Source: CAVVMA01 sp963830715
GTDB taxonomy: Bacteria > Desulfobacterota > Binatia > Binatales > Binataceae
Direction: 5' to 3'
Assembly (NCBI GenBank): GCA_963830715.1
Contig: CAWHNS010000021.1
Span: 248,001-312,000 of the forward strand
DNA length: 64,000 nt
Below the pieces are notes generated by a model. The model saw nothing but the letters and a program-made list of their open reading frames with translations, had not been told where the DNA came from and did not search any database. A program made the position numbers and the translations under genes. Below are positions 18,788 through 28,344 of the stretch, in pieces (position 1 is the first letter of the stretch; the number at the start of each line of letters is the position of its first letter).

Positions 18788-19254
18788 AAACGATCAACAT
18801 CAGCCGCGCCGCGATGGACGCGATGGTCGCGCAGGCGGAGCGGGAGTTTCCCCGCGAATGCTGCGGCTTCGTGATCGGCGACAGCGCGACCGACGAAGTG
18901 CGGCCAATCACCAATATCCAGGACCGGATGCACGCCGAGAGTCCGCAGGAGCATCCCCGCGACGCGCGCACCGCCTTCGCGCTCGAACCCAAAGAGCATC
19001 TGGCGGTGCTCAATGAGATTGACCGCCGCAAGCTGACTCTGAAAGTCATCTACCATTCCCATCCGGATCACGACGCGTACTTCTCCGCGACCGATCGCGC
19101 GCAGGCGTGCTCGTTCGATCCCGACGAGCCCACCTATCCCCACGCCGGCTACGTTGTGATCTCGGTGATGGCGGGCAAGTTCGCGCGCGCGGCGGCTTTC
19201 GTGTGGAATGAGGCGGCCAAGGAATTCGTGGAGACTGCGCTGGACATTACATGA
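18784..19254 (+). CDS. JAMM/Mov34 family metallopeptidase
   Basis: A 156-residue zinc isopeptidase-like protein. RECCGFVIG near residue 24 supplies the catalytic Glu region, and VIYHSHPDHDAYFSATD (about 84-100) is the full JAMM signature H-x-H-x(7-10)-S-x-x-D. In bacteria such single-domain enzymes often trim the C-terminus of ubiquitin-like sulfur carriers (ThiS, CysO) in cysteine or cofactor synthesis. No sulfur carrier gene is seen next to it. The start is TTG at 18784, inside the stop of the PanE-like gene. Confidence 0.85.
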   Translation: MKTINISRAAMDAMVAQAEREFPRECCGFVIGDSATDEVRPITNIQDRMHAESPQEHPRDARTAFALEPKEHLAVLNEIDRRKLTLKVIYHSHPDHDAYFSATDRAQACSFDPDEPTYPHAGYVVISVMAGKFARAAAFVWNEAAKEFVETALDIT

Positions 19255-19257
19255 CGC

Positions 19258-21282
19258 TCACGATGGTTCGAGTGAGCGCTGGAACTGGCGAAGGTCGGCC
19301 GGACGTCCCGCGACGACGATCGTGTCGCCGGACTTGAGATAACGGTTGGGATCGACCACCACGAAGCCGGCCTCCGGATCGGCGCCGTCCTGGATCGCCA
19401 GCACCGTGACGCCGAACTTTGCCCGCGGGTCGAGTGCGCGCAGCGTCTTCCCGGCGGCCGCCTCAGGGACCTTCACTCGCGTCACGCGATAGCCGGTCGC
19501 CCAGAAGATGTTGTTGTCCGGGGTCGCGAGCGCCGACAGCGAAACCGCGACCCGGTTGGCTGCCTGTGAAACGTTGCGGCGCGAGACCAATCCCAGGAAT
19601 TGCCCGCCGCCGGGTCTCTCGACTACCGGCAGCTCGTCGAGATCTTCGGCTTCCATGATTTGAATCGTCTGGTCGAGACTCGATGCGGGCGTTACCACCG
19701 GCGGATTCTGCCGGCTCAGGTCGTAGGCGTTGACGATTGGTCCGAGTTCGCTGCCGCTGGCCAAAAGCGTGAGCAGCTCGCGAGTGACGATCAGCCCGGA
19801 CAGCTCGCCGTCAGCACCGATTACCGGAAGGATGCTCTGGGAGGTTTCGCCAGCCACACGCAGAACGTCCGACAACGATGCGCTCTCCGGCACGACAGTC
19901 ACGTCCTTGACCATCACCGAGCTCACCGGGATTTGCGTGAGCGCCAGGCGATCCTTGCTGAATTGCAGCGTCTTGCCCTCGCGCGCGAGCCGGTAGGTAT
20001 CGATCGATTCGCGCTCGATCGCGCGCGCGACCACCAGCGCGGCGATCGCGCTGATCATCGCGGGCAGCGTCACGGCGTAATCGCGGGTCATCTCAGTCAG
20101 CAGAAAAATGGCGGTCAGGGGAGCGTGGGTGGTTCCCGCCAGGAATGCGCCGAGACCGACCAGCGCGTACGAACCACGCGGCCCCGTCAATCCCGGCAGG
20201 ATGCGGCTGGAGATCACGCGAAAGCCCCCGCCGGTCATCGCGCCGATGAAGAAGATCGGGCCGAATACGCCGCCCGGCGCGCCGCATCCAAGCGAGATGC
20301 TGCTGGCGGCGATCTTCGCCACCGCCAGCGTGCCCATGTGGATGGGCGCCAAACGGCCGGCCAGGGCCGCATCGATAACCGGGTATCCGTCGGAGAGATT
20401 GTCGGGCAACACCATCGCGATCGCGCCGACCAATCCGAGCCCGATCGCGAGTCGGACCCACGCCGGCGCCTCCAGGCGGCGGAACGCGCGGGCCGTCGCG
20501 TGAAACACGCGGATGTAACCCGCCGCGATCAGTCCAATCACGACTCCCATCAAGGCGTAGGTCAGCATCTCCCAGTAGCTGAGCAGCACGAATGGCTGAA
20601 CATGGAAGACCACGGAGTCGCCGGCGATTGCCCGCGAGGTCACCACGCTGCTGACGGTCGCAAGAATGATCAGGCTCAGGTTGGCAAGTTCGGTATTTCC
20701 CAGCAATACGATTTCCTGCGCGAACACCAGGCCGCCGATCGGCGCGTTGAAGGTGGTCGCGATTCCTGCGCCCGCTCCCGCCGCGACCAGCACGCGGCTG
20801 CGATCTGCGGTCAGGCGGGCAACCTGGGCGATCGCCGCGCCGATTGCGCCCCCGATTTGCGCGATCGGCCCCTCGCGCCCCACCGACGCGCCCGAACCCA
20901 GCGACAAAGCGGCGCCGGCGGCTTTGACGAATATCCATCGGCGCTTGATACGCCCGCCGCCAAGGTTGACCATCTCCAGGAAATTCGGGAAGCCGTAGCC
21001 GAGAACGTCGCCCGGAAAGAAGCGATCGAGCAGCATGATCGCGCCGCCCCCGCTCAAGAGGACCAATGGGATCAGCGCCCGGAACGCACCGCCGCGCGCA
21101 ATTCCGAGCAGCCGCCATTCCACGCCGCGGAACAGCGACGAGCACAGGTCGATCAGCACGCGAAAGCCGAGGTTGCCCAGCGCGCCCAGTATCCCGACTA
21201 TGACCGCGAGCGCGATCAGCTCGACATATTCGAGCTGATCGGTTCGCAACAGCGAGAACGCCCGGGTGCCAAGCGACGACAT
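19258..21282 (-). CDS. ClC-type chloride channel/antiporter with CBS and TrkA-C domains
   Basis: A 674-residue inner-membrane protein. Residues about 20-430 form the ClC channel: GSGASVGREGPIAQIG carries the GREGP filter with the gating Glu, and GCGAPGGVFGP the third filter motif. Two CBS repeats follow (about 450-570, VSSVMVKDVTVVPE and PPVVTPASSLDQT), then a TrkA-C-like domain (about 590-670, with GYRVTRVKVPE and SGDTIVVAGRP). The gating Glu suggests a proton/chloride exchanger. The CBS and TrkA-C parts probably sense nucleotides. The gene ends 4 bp from the JAMM gene on the other strand. Confidence 0.92.
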   Translation of the reverse strand: MSSLGTRAFSLLRTDQLEYVELIALAVIVGILGALGNLGFRVLIDLCSSLFRGVEWRLLGIARGGAFRALIPLVLLSGGGAIMLLDRFFPGDVLGYGFPNFLEMVNLGGGRIKRRWIFVKAAGAALSLGSGASVGREGPIAQIGGAIGAAIAQVARLTADRSRVLVAAGAGAGIATTFNAPIGGLVFAQEIVLLGNTELANLSLIILATVSSVVTSRAIAGDSVVFHVQPFVLLSYWEMLTYALMGVVIGLIAAGYIRVFHATARAFRRLEAPAWVRLAIGLGLVGAIAMVLPDNLSDGYPVIDAALAGRLAPIHMGTLAVAKIAASSISLGCGAPGGVFGPIFFIGAMTGGGFRVISSRILPGLTGPRGSYALVGLGAFLAGTTHAPLTAIFLLTEMTRDYAVTLPAMISAIAALVVARAIERESIDTYRLAREGKTLQFSKDRLALTQIPVSSVMVKDVTVVPESASLSDVLRVAGETSQSILPVIGADGELSGLIVTRELLTLLASGSELGPIVNAYDLSRQNPPVVTPASSLDQTIQIMEAEDLDELPVVERPGGGQFLGLVSRRNVSQAANRVAVSLSALATPDNNIFWATGYRVTRVKVPEAAAGKTLRALDPRAKFGVTVLAIQDGADPEAGFVVVDPNRYLKSGDTIVVAGRPADLRQFQRSLEPS

Positions 21283-21322
21283 TCTGTATGGCCGGCTCGC
21301 GGTCAGTCTCGATCCGGAGTCA

Positions 21323-22195
21323 TCACAACGCGAGAAATTCGTGGGTCGCTCTGAGAAATTCCTCGAGCTGATCGTGATGCACCCAATGGCCGGCCTGCCT
21401 TATCGTCACCGATTTGGCGCTGCGGAAAGCGTTTATCCGCCCATCGCGATCCCAATCCTTGGCCCACGACTCGTCGCCGCGCACCAACAGGCACGGACAG
21501 GCGATCCGTCCCCAGATCTCGGTCGCTTCCTTCATGTTGAAAAGGTACGGCGAGGTGGCGCGCGTGTAGTTGTCGAACTTCCACGAGTAGGTGCCGTTCT
21601 CATTGCGGCGCACGCCATGAATCGTAAGATGGCGCGCCTGATCGACGCTCAGATGGGGATTGGCCTGCCGCATCCGCGCGAGCGCCTCCTCGATACTCGC
21701 GTACTCACGCACTTTGCGCCGCGCGAGGTCCTGCATCTGCCCGACCCAGCCCTGCATCCGGCGGTGCGCCGGGGTCTCCTTGATCATCTCGGGCGGCGGA
21801 CCAAGCCCTTCGACTGAAATCGCCTTCTGCACCCGATCCGGAAATACGCCGGTGTATTGCAGAACGATCCCGCCGCCGAGCGAATGGCCGATCAGAGTCG
21901 CGGGCTGGCGGCCAACCGCGTCCATGAGCTGGGTGAGGTCGAGGACATAGTCGATCATCGAGTAGCTGCCGCCCACGGCCCAATCCGAATCGCCGTGGCC
22001 GCGCAGGTCAGGCGCGATCACGTGAAAGTGGCGTCGCAGGTCGAGCGCCACCCAGTCCCAATTGCGGCAATGGTCGCGCCCGCCGTGCACCAGGACCGCC
22101 AGCGGCCTGTCCGGATTGCCCCAGTCCACGTAATGGAGCTTGAGGCGCTGCGAGTAGAAATAATGCGAAGTCGGTCCGATGATGTTGTCGCTCAT
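21323..22195 (-). CDS. Alpha/beta hydrolase
   Basis: Serine hydrolase of 290 residues. LAVLVHGGRDHCRNWDW gives the oxyanion loop, LRGHGDSDW the conserved RGHG segment, and ATLIGHSLGGGIVLQY (about 100-115) the nucleophile elbow with Ser. The acid lies in CLLVRGDESWAK and the His in RQAGHWVHHDQLEEF. No signal peptide is present. Substrates of this family include esters, epoxides and ring-cleavage products; none can be chosen here. Confidence 0.88.
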   Translation of the reverse strand: MSDNIIGPTSHYFYSQRLKLHYVDWGNPDRPLAVLVHGGRDHCRNWDWVALDLRRHFHVIAPDLRGHGDSDWAVGGSYSMIDYVLDLTQLMDAVGRQPATLIGHSLGGGIVLQYTGVFPDRVQKAISVEGLGPPPEMIKETPAHRRMQGWVGQMQDLARRKVREYASIEEALARMRQANPHLSVDQARHLTIHGVRRNENGTYSWKFDNYTRATSPYLFNMKEATEIWGRIACPCLLVRGDESWAKDWDRDGRINAFRSAKSVTIRQAGHWVHHDQLEEFLRATHEFLAL

Positions 22196-22307
22196 TCGAT
22201 GGCCTGCTCTGGGCTCAAGTTGTGATCGTCAGAGACCCAACTTAGACCATCGGGCATCGGATAGGCGATAGCGCGCGACTCGGAAACGCGGTCAAATCGC
22301 TCCGCCC

Positions 22308-22336
22308 AGATTCCTCGCGCAACGCTCGGAATGACA
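22308..22336. repeat. Short interspersed REP-like element
   Basis: The segment AGATTCCTCGCGCAACGCTCGGAATGACA shares both outer blocks with the element at 14777-14815 but has a shorter centre. It lies in the 177-bp gap between the hydrolase and aminotransferase genes, where no coding signal is seen. Confidence 0.45.
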
Positions 22337-22372
22337 CCAGGGGCTGAAGCGCACGCGCCGAAAACCCGGACC

Positions 22373-23698
22373 CTACAGGTTCGGCCGGATGTCGTCGAGG
22401 GCGGCGCGCACGGTTTTCACGATGAACTCGACTTCGCTGTCACCGATCACGAACGGCGGCGTGATCATGATCGCGTCGCCGCCGCGATCGCCCGCCATTC
22501 CGGTAGCCGGATAGCAGAACATACCGCGCCGGACCGCCGCCCCCAACACGCGGTTCGTCACGCGCGCATCGGCGGGCCAGGGATCGCGCGAAACGGGATC
22601 CTTCACCAGCTCGATTCCCCAGAACAGGCCCGTGCCGCGGATGTCGCCGACCATCGGATGCCCCGAGAGCTCTTCCTTCAACTGGCTGCCGAGCCGCGCG
22701 CCGATCTCGGCAGCGTGCTCGACCAGCTTCTCGCGTTCCATGATCGCGAGCACCCGATCGGCGATCGCGCATCCGAGCGGATGCGCGCTGTAGGTGTAGA
22801 ACATAAAGTCGCCGTTGGCCCGCTCGCATTCCTCTACCAGGCGCTCGTCGACCGCAATCATGCCCATCGGCATATAGCCGCCGGTCAGGCCCTTGCCTCC
22901 GACCAGGATGTCCGGTTTCACCGACCAATGATCGACCGCGAAGCGCTTGCCGGTGCGGCCGAAGCCGGTCATCACTTCATCCGCGATCAGCAGGATGTCG
23001 TGGCGGGCGCAGATTTCGGCGATACGCGGCCAGTACTCCTTGACCGGCGGGATGACGCCGCCGCTCGCGCCGACCATCGGCTCGGCGATGAAGCCCGCAA
23101 TCGTGTCGGCTCCGCAGCGCCGGATTTCGTCTTCCAGAACGGTCGCGCAGTCGAGATCGCATCCGGGATAAGTCCTGCCCCACGGGCATCGGTAGCAGTA
23201 CGAGGGCGGGATTTTTGGCCAGTCGATCAGCACGTGCTCGAAGCCGGCGCGCCGTCCGCGGTTCCCGCTCACCGACAGCGCCGCGAGCGTATTGCCGTGA
23301 TACGAGAGCCATCGCGAGATAAATCTCTTCTTCCCGGGACGGCCCTTGAGCGAATGGTAGAACACCGCGAACTTGAGCGCGGCCTCGACTGACTCCGAGC
23401 CGCCGCTGGTGAAGAAGAAGCGGTTCAGCCCCGGCGGGGTCCATCGCGCCAGCCTCTCTACGAGACGCTCCCGCGCGGGCGACACCCACAGCGGCACTAT
23501 ATAGTTGAGCTGGCGAACCTGCTCGGCGGCGAGCTCGGCGAGCTCCGCGCGCCCCTGCCCGATATTGACCACCACCGCGCCGCTGGCGGCGTCGAGAATC
23601 TTCCTGCCGTCGTCAGTGAACAGGTACGCGCCCTCAGCGCGCTCCACCTTGAGGGGACGATGCAGCCCCCGCATGAACAGAGCTTCTTGATCGCTCAT
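22373..23698 (-). CDS. Class III aminotransferase (PLP-dependent)
   Basis: PLP enzyme of 441 residues in the omega-aminotransferase group. SGGSESVEAALKFA (about 100-113) binds the cofactor phosphate, WLSYHGNTLAALSVSG follows, LIADEVMTGFGRTG (about 231-244) carries the Asp that pairs with the pyridine nitrogen, and LVGGKGLTGGYMPMG (about 261-275) holds the Schiff-base Lys. An inserted RCPWGRTYPGCDLDC segment with four Cys is unusual and could bind metal. The ATG at 23698 is used since the longer frame has no similarity. The CoA transferase upstream is on the same strand 34 bp away, hinting at joint catabolism of an amine or beta-amino acid. Confidence 0.88.
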   Translation of the reverse strand: MSDQEALFMRGLHRPLKVERAEGAYLFTDDGRKILDAASGAVVVNIGQGRAELAELAAEQVRQLNYIVPLWVSPARERLVERLARWTPPGLNRFFFTSGGSESVEAALKFAVFYHSLKGRPGKKRFISRWLSYHGNTLAALSVSGNRGRRAGFEHVLIDWPKIPPSYCYRCPWGRTYPGCDLDCATVLEDEIRRCGADTIAGFIAEPMVGASGGVIPPVKEYWPRIAEICARHDILLIADEVMTGFGRTGKRFAVDHWSVKPDILVGGKGLTGGYMPMGMIAVDERLVEECERANGDFMFYTYSAHPLGCAIADRVLAIMEREKLVEHAAEIGARLGSQLKEELSGHPMVGDIRGTGLFWGIELVKDPVSRDPWPADARVTNRVLGAAVRRGMFCYPATGMAGDRGGDAIMITPPFVIGDSEVEFIVKTVRAALDDIRPNL

Positions 23699-23732
23699 GG
23701 CGCAATGCCGGCGACGGCCGCGCACGGACCGT

Positions 23733-24939
23733 CTATCTGATGGCGCCCTCCCCTCTCCACCGATCGACATCGCCCGCGTTGTAGCCGAGCTCGCGGAGCA
23801 CTTCGTCGGTATGCTGCCCCAGCTCCGGCGCGAGGGAGCGAATCGAGCCGGGGGTTTCGGAAAGCTTCACCGATACGCCCACCTGTTTTACTTTCCGCCC
23901 GCCGGGAGACTCGAGCTCGACGATCATCCGGCGGGCCCTCACCTGCGGATCGTCGCCGACCTCGTCCAGCGTCAGCATCTTGCCCACGCAGATGTCGGTC
24001 TTCGAGAGCAGGTCGAACCATTCGTCGCGGGTCCTGGTTTTGAACGTCTGCTCGAAGAAAGCCTGAATTTCGCCCCGCTTCTCCGGGTTGAATTCGTGCG
24101 GGATGAAGTCCTCGCGGCCCAGCGCCCGGCAGAGATTGGCGAAGAACCACGGCTCGAGCGATCCAATCGTTATGTACTTGTTGTCACTGGTCAAATACGC
24201 GTTGTAATTCGGGATGCCGCCGTCGAGCATGGTCTCGCCGTGCTTCGGCAACTGCCCCGATGCGAAAAAGGTCGAGAAGCTCTGCGCCAGCAGCAGGATC
24301 GCGCCGTCCAGCATCGAGATGTCCACGTATTGGCCGCGTCCGCTCTGCTGCCGCGCGGCGAGCGCCGCCAGAATTCCGATCGCACCGTGCATCCCGCCGC
24401 CCGCATAGTCGGCCAGGATGTTGAGCGGGATCGTAGGGGGCTGGTCCTTGCGGCCCAGGATCGAGAGCGCGCCGGCGGTCGCGATGTAATTCAGATCGTG
24501 GCCGACCAGATTGCGATAGGGGCCGTCCTGCCCGTAGCCGGTGATCGCACAATAGATCAGCCGCGGATTGCGGGTCGCGAGCGTCTCGTAATCGAGCCCG
24601 AGGCGCTGGGCGACGCCGGGGCGGAATTCCTCGACGATCACGTCGGCGCGCTGCGCCAGCCGGATGTAGATCTGCTTGCCCGGGCTGCTCTTCAGATTGA
24701 GCCCGATCGATTTCTTGTTGCGGTTGAGCGCGTTGAACGGCGAGCCGCCAAAGCCGGTCGCCGGCATCTGCGCCGGCGCGCCGCCCGCCTGCTGCGCGCG
24801 CCGGCCGCTCGGCGGTCCGGTCCTCGATCTTGAGCACTTCCGCGCCGAGGTCGCCGAGGATCATCGTGCAGAACGGGCCGGGCGCGAGCCTGGTCAGATC
24901 GAGTACCTTGATACCGCTGAGCGGCGCCGGAGCGGGCAT
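23733..24939 (-). CDS. CaiB/BaiF family CoA transferase (one frameshift)
   Basis: Family III CoA transferase or alpha-methylacyl-CoA racemase of about 400 residues. The start MPAPAPLSGIKVLDL at 24939 is preceded by AAGGAG. LGDLGAEVLKIE, FGGSPFNALNRNKKSIGLNL and DVIVEEFRPG are standard family blocks, and GHDLNYIATAGAL contains the catalytic Asp region. The frame changes near 24800, between IEDRTAER and the MPATGFGGSPF block. It would move CoA between acyl groups, or racemise a branched acyl-CoA, in the cytoplasm. Confidence 0.83.
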
Positions 24940-25064
24940 TGCTTTTCTCCTTGAGCGTTGCAACCGGCACGCGCGGCCGGTAACGCTATCGCTGACCGCA
25001 GATTCTTAATCGTTTGGCGACTGCAAGCAAACGGCTCAGCATCTTGCCGCGCGCGGGGTCTCTA

Positions 25065-26942
25065 TCATAGCTTCGTGAAACCATCCGCGCTCCACTGTTC
25101 CGAACCAACTCCGTTATGGACGAAGAACAGCCCGTACGGATCGTATTTTCTCTTGATTTCAGCGAGGCGAGGGTAGTTGCTCCCCCAGTACGACTGCTGC
25201 CATCCGTTTTCGAAATAGCTGCTCTCACTCACGTACGAGCCCGGGTTCGGCACGAGTGCACGAAGCTGACTCATGCATCGATCAATCCGAGCCGAAGCTT
25301 GCCGGCCTGCCACCACCGATGGCTCATGCCCCGGAATCCCGGGATACGCGGGTTGCTGGCCGTCGGCCGCGATCGCCAGAGCAAAGGCGGTCAGCACCGC
25401 TGGATTCATTGCGGTGTCCTTCGCCCCGGCGATCGCCTCGGGCGGCGCTCCGGCGAGTCCCTTATTGAAGTGCAGTTCGACACTTGAATACCGAGAGCTT
25501 GCAAACAACGCGTCCGCGAGTCGCTCCTGCGCGCCATTTTCGAGCAGCGACGCGGGCAGCCACAGCGACTCGAAGCCCCAAATGAACCATCCGACCTGCC
25601 CCCCATCGCCCTTCCACCACGCGTTATCAGGCCCCGCGCCAGGCCGACGGTCGAACTCGAGAACAGGCTGCCGAATCAAGTGTACGAGGCCATAGTCAAG
25701 CAACCCGATTAGGGGATTGCCATTTGAGTCAGGAAAAACAATTTCAGGCCAATGCTCCTTCCACCATTGCACGTCCCACCAGCTCCGCGCCGACACGCTT
25801 CCGATAACAACCCGCCCTTCTATTGAACATGCGTGGGGCGAATGCGCCACCCAATCCAGAAACGGCTGCCAGACCTTCTTCGCCTGCTCAGTGTCCAATC
25901 CGCAAGAGCTCATGCTGATGACGAGTGAGTTGTCGGGGTTCACGTGGGCCTGCTCTCCCCAATAGTCGTTGAAGAGCTGCTCCCGGTAGAAGTTCACGAA
26001 CTCGCGGATAAGGCGCCGATAGGCATCGTCCGACGCCGCCTTGATCGTGAAGTTGGCGACGCCGAAGAACTCGGGAAGATCGTGGACCCGCAGTGTGAGC
26101 TTACTCACCACGCCGTAACTGCCGCCTCCGCCGCCTTTCAGCGCCCAGAACAGATCGGGGTTAGTGCACGCGTTCGCGAGGCGAATCTGGCCGTCAGCAG
26201 TGACTACTTCGGCTTCCAGCAAGCTTCCTGCTGCCAGACCGTAGTGCTTCGAGTAACTTCCAAAGCCACCGCTCTGAATCAGACCCGCCACGCCTACTGT
26301 CGTGCATCCGCCACCCTGAACGTATTTTCCACCCTTGGTCGTAACCGCGTCGTACGCCTGCATCCAGATCGTTCCGGCGCCGAGCGTCACAGCCGGTTGC
26401 GGTTGTACCGAATGCTCGCAACCCTGCGGAACGAATGCGGTATGCATCGTGATATCGTTTATGTACCGCGTCCAAATCAGAAGCGAATCAGCCGCATTGG
26501 ACGTGCCCTGGTAGCTGTGACCGCCACCCCTGACCACCAAGCGCAAGTCGTTCTCGCGGGCAAAATTCACGGCCTCAGCAATGTCATGGGCATTTCTTGC
26601 CGCGACCGCGTAAACGCTTGGTTTGGTAGCCCACGCGTTGACCCATCCCAGGGTCTGCGTGAGACCTGGCTGATCGCCGATGTAATATGGATTTTTCAGG
26701 TTCTCCGAGACAAGCTTGGCTGCGGAGCCCGACGGATCAGTTTTGAGTAGCGAAAGGGGAAAGTCTACAGGAGTCAAATTCCCGCCGACTGCATCATTGA
26801 GCCGCTTCCACGCCAACTCCGGCGGCCATGTGCCATCGGAAGGACGGCGCCGGCGGAAATTCGTACCAGCCGACAGACGGCGCGGCAAAATCGGAAGGAG
26901 CGCCGCCGATCCGACTGCCTTCAAGAATGCTCTTCTGTTCAT
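25065..26942 (-). CDS. Tat-exported FAD-linked oxidase (BBE-type)
   Basis: A 625-residue secreted flavoenzyme. It begins with a Tat-like signal (MNRRAFLKAVGSAALLPIL). The FAD-binding PCMH domain spans about 95-290, with VRGGGHSYQGTS carrying the His that normally binds FAD covalently and GGKYVQGGGCTTVGVAG supplying the Cys of bicovalent members. GLIQSGGFGSYSKHYG follows. The C-terminal YDPYGLFFVHNGVG is the BBE motif. Such enzymes oxidise sugars or alkaloid-like alcohols outside the cytoplasm. Codon use is less GC-rich than nearby genes, which may point to transfer. Confidence 0.88.
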   Translation of the reverse strand: MNRRAFLKAVGSAALLPILPRRLSAGTNFRRRRPSDGTWPPELAWKRLNDAVGGNLTPVDFPLSLLKTDPSGSAAKLVSENLKNPYYIGDQPGLTQTLGWVNAWATKPSVYAVAARNAHDIAEAVNFARENDLRLVVRGGGHSYQGTSNAADSLLIWTRYINDITMHTAFVPQGCEHSVQPQPAVTLGAGTIWMQAYDAVTTKGGKYVQGGGCTTVGVAGLIQSGGFGSYSKHYGLAAGSLLEAEVVTADGQIRLANACTNPDLFWALKGGGGGSYGVVSKLTLRVHDLPEFFGVANFTIKAASDDAYRRLIREFVNFYREQLFNDYWGEQAHVNPDNSLVISMSSCGLDTEQAKKVWQPFLDWVAHSPHACSIEGRVVIGSVSARSWWDVQWWKEHWPEIVFPDSNGNPLIGLLDYGLVHLIRQPVLEFDRRPGAGPDNAWWKGDGGQVGWFIWGFESLWLPASLLENGAQERLADALFASSRYSSVELHFNKGLAGAPPEAIAGAKDTAMNPAVLTAFALAIAADGQQPAYPGIPGHEPSVVAGRQASARIDRCMSQLRALVPNPGSYVSESSYFENGWQQSYWGSNYPRLAEIKRKYDPYGLFFVHNGVGSEQWSADGFTKL

Positions 26943-27048
26943 TAGCCCTTTTTCAGAAAGCGCTATCGAACCTGTTCAATAGTTGAGTCCCGCCGCTTGC
27001 GGTGGGCAGCTCTTACCATCCGTTATCTCCTGAAGCAGCTCGGCCTGA

Positions 27049-27885
27049 TCAGATTAACGCGGCGCGGACGCGGGACAGGCGCGCGGCCAGCGCCTTCAGG
27101 CCGTCCACCATGTGTACGCCATACCAGTGCAGGTCGCGGCCGCTGATCAGCAGGACGCGCCGGCTGAGTGCGGGCGGCAGCATCACCTTGATCTCCTCTA
27201 CGTCGGCGTCGCCGAATTCGTATGGCTCGTCCGGGAGCAGCACCACGTCCGGGCGGTGTTCCAGCGCCTCTTCCAGCGTCGTGCGCGGATAGCGCTCGCC
27301 GGCCGAGGCGAACACGTTGTTGAAGCCCATCATGCGCAACACGTCGTGCGCGTAGGTGTCGGCGTTAAAGGTCATCCAGGGCTTCTTCCAGATCGGGCAG
27401 AACACCCGCAGCCGAAACTTGATCCAGGGACCCAGCCCCGCCTCGATCTCGCTGACGGCGCGCACGATTTCGCGCACCAGCGCGTCGGCGCGGCTCTCGC
27501 GCCGGACGGCGCGCCCGAGCTTCAGGATCGATTCGGCCGCGGAGGCGACCGTCCTCGGATAGGTGGTGAAGACGGGGATTCCGCGATCCCTGAGGCGCTG
27601 GACATCTTCGCGCCGGTTTTCTTCCGCGTTCGCGACGACGAAGTCGGGCTCGAGCTTCAGCAGTTCCGGGATACTTGGGTTCTTGGTTCCTCCGACCTTG
27701 GGAATCGCGGCGACAGATTGGGCCGGCGCGACGCAGAACTTCGTGACGCCGACGATCTGTTCGGCGAGGTCGAGCGCGAATAGAGTCTCGGTCCAACTCG
27801 GAACCAGCGACACGATCCGCTGGGGCTGCCGCTGCAGCTCGACGGGAAAGCCCAGGTCGTCGATAACTCGAATGCCCGCCGCCAT
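27049..27885 (-). CDS. Helical-backbone metal receptor (BtuF/FhuD-like), no signal peptide
   Basis: A 278-residue protein with the two-lobed fold of cobalamin and iron-siderophore receptors. QRIVSLVPSWTETLFALDL, VGVTKFCVAP, VGGTKNPSIPELLKLEPDFVVA and VLLPDEPYEFG are family blocks. It starts at the ATG at 27885 and shows no signal peptide or lipobox. It is thus probably a cytoplasmic relative rather than a transport receptor. No permease or ATPase for a vitamin B12 system is in the window. Its function is therefore uncertain. Confidence 0.8.
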   Translation of the reverse strand: MAAGIRVIDDLGFPVELQRQPQRIVSLVPSWTETLFALDLAEQIVGVTKFCVAPAQSVAAIPKVGGTKNPSIPELLKLEPDFVVANAEENRREDVQRLRDRGIPVFTTYPRTVASAAESILKLGRAVRRESRADALVREIVRAVSEIEAGLGPWIKFRLRVFCPIWKKPWMTFNADTYAHDVLRMMGFNNVFASAGERYPRTTLEEALEHRPDVVLLPDEPYEFGDADVEEIKVMLPPALSRRVLLISGRDLHWYGVHMVDGLKALAARLSRVRAALI

Positions 27886-27938
27886 CAGCAATTAACCGCC
27901 ATCCGCATCTGCGTTCATCTGTGGTTAATTCCGATCCG

Positions 27939-28334
27939 CTATTTGGCCTTGCGGCGCAGGAGTTCGTCAAGTTCGCGCCGATCCGACTCGCTCAGATTGT
28001 CGTGCGCGGCCTGCGGAATGGGTTTCCTGGCGTTGGAACTGCGCGCATCTGAGAGGTTCTGCGCGGTCGGACTGGCGGAGGGATTCTGCGGCGCGCTCTC
28101 GGCCTGCTCGCCCTGATGATTTTCGAGCCCGGGAACCGGCGGCTCGGCCGGCGCATCCGGACTCGCGACCGGCACCGGGCGGTATCTGATGTAATCGAGA
28201 ACGCGAGGGGTCAGCGTTCGCCGCGAGATGAAGCCCGCGATCAGCAGCACCAGTAAGGCCCACAGGACAAATCTGCGCAGCCGCGACTTGCGGCGCCGTC
28301 CCACGACTCTTCTGGTTTTTCCGACCGTGGCCAA
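27939..28334 (-). CDS. Small single-pass membrane protein, unknown function
   Basis: A 131-residue protein with a basic N-terminus (about 1-21, rich in Arg and Lys), one hydrophobic helix (FVLWALLVLLIAGFI, about 22-36), and a proline- and serine-rich tail ending in a charged helix. The topology suggests a cytoplasmic N-terminus and an exposed tail. I do not recognise a family. It sits 10 bp downstream of the flavoprotein gene on the same strand. Confidence 0.55.
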   Translation of the reverse strand: MATVGKTRRVVGRRRKSRLRRFVLWALLVLLIAGFISRRTLTPRVLDYIRYRPVPVASPDAPAEPPVPGLENHQGEQAESAPQNPSASPTAQNLSDARSSNARKPIPQAAHDNLSESDRRELDELLRRKAK

Positions 28335-28344
28335 AAACCGGATT

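Noticed and set aside
19600..21354. 584-residue plus-strand open frame over the ClC gene
   Set aside because: It is antisense to an intact ClC channel with all filter motifs and has no recognisable domain.
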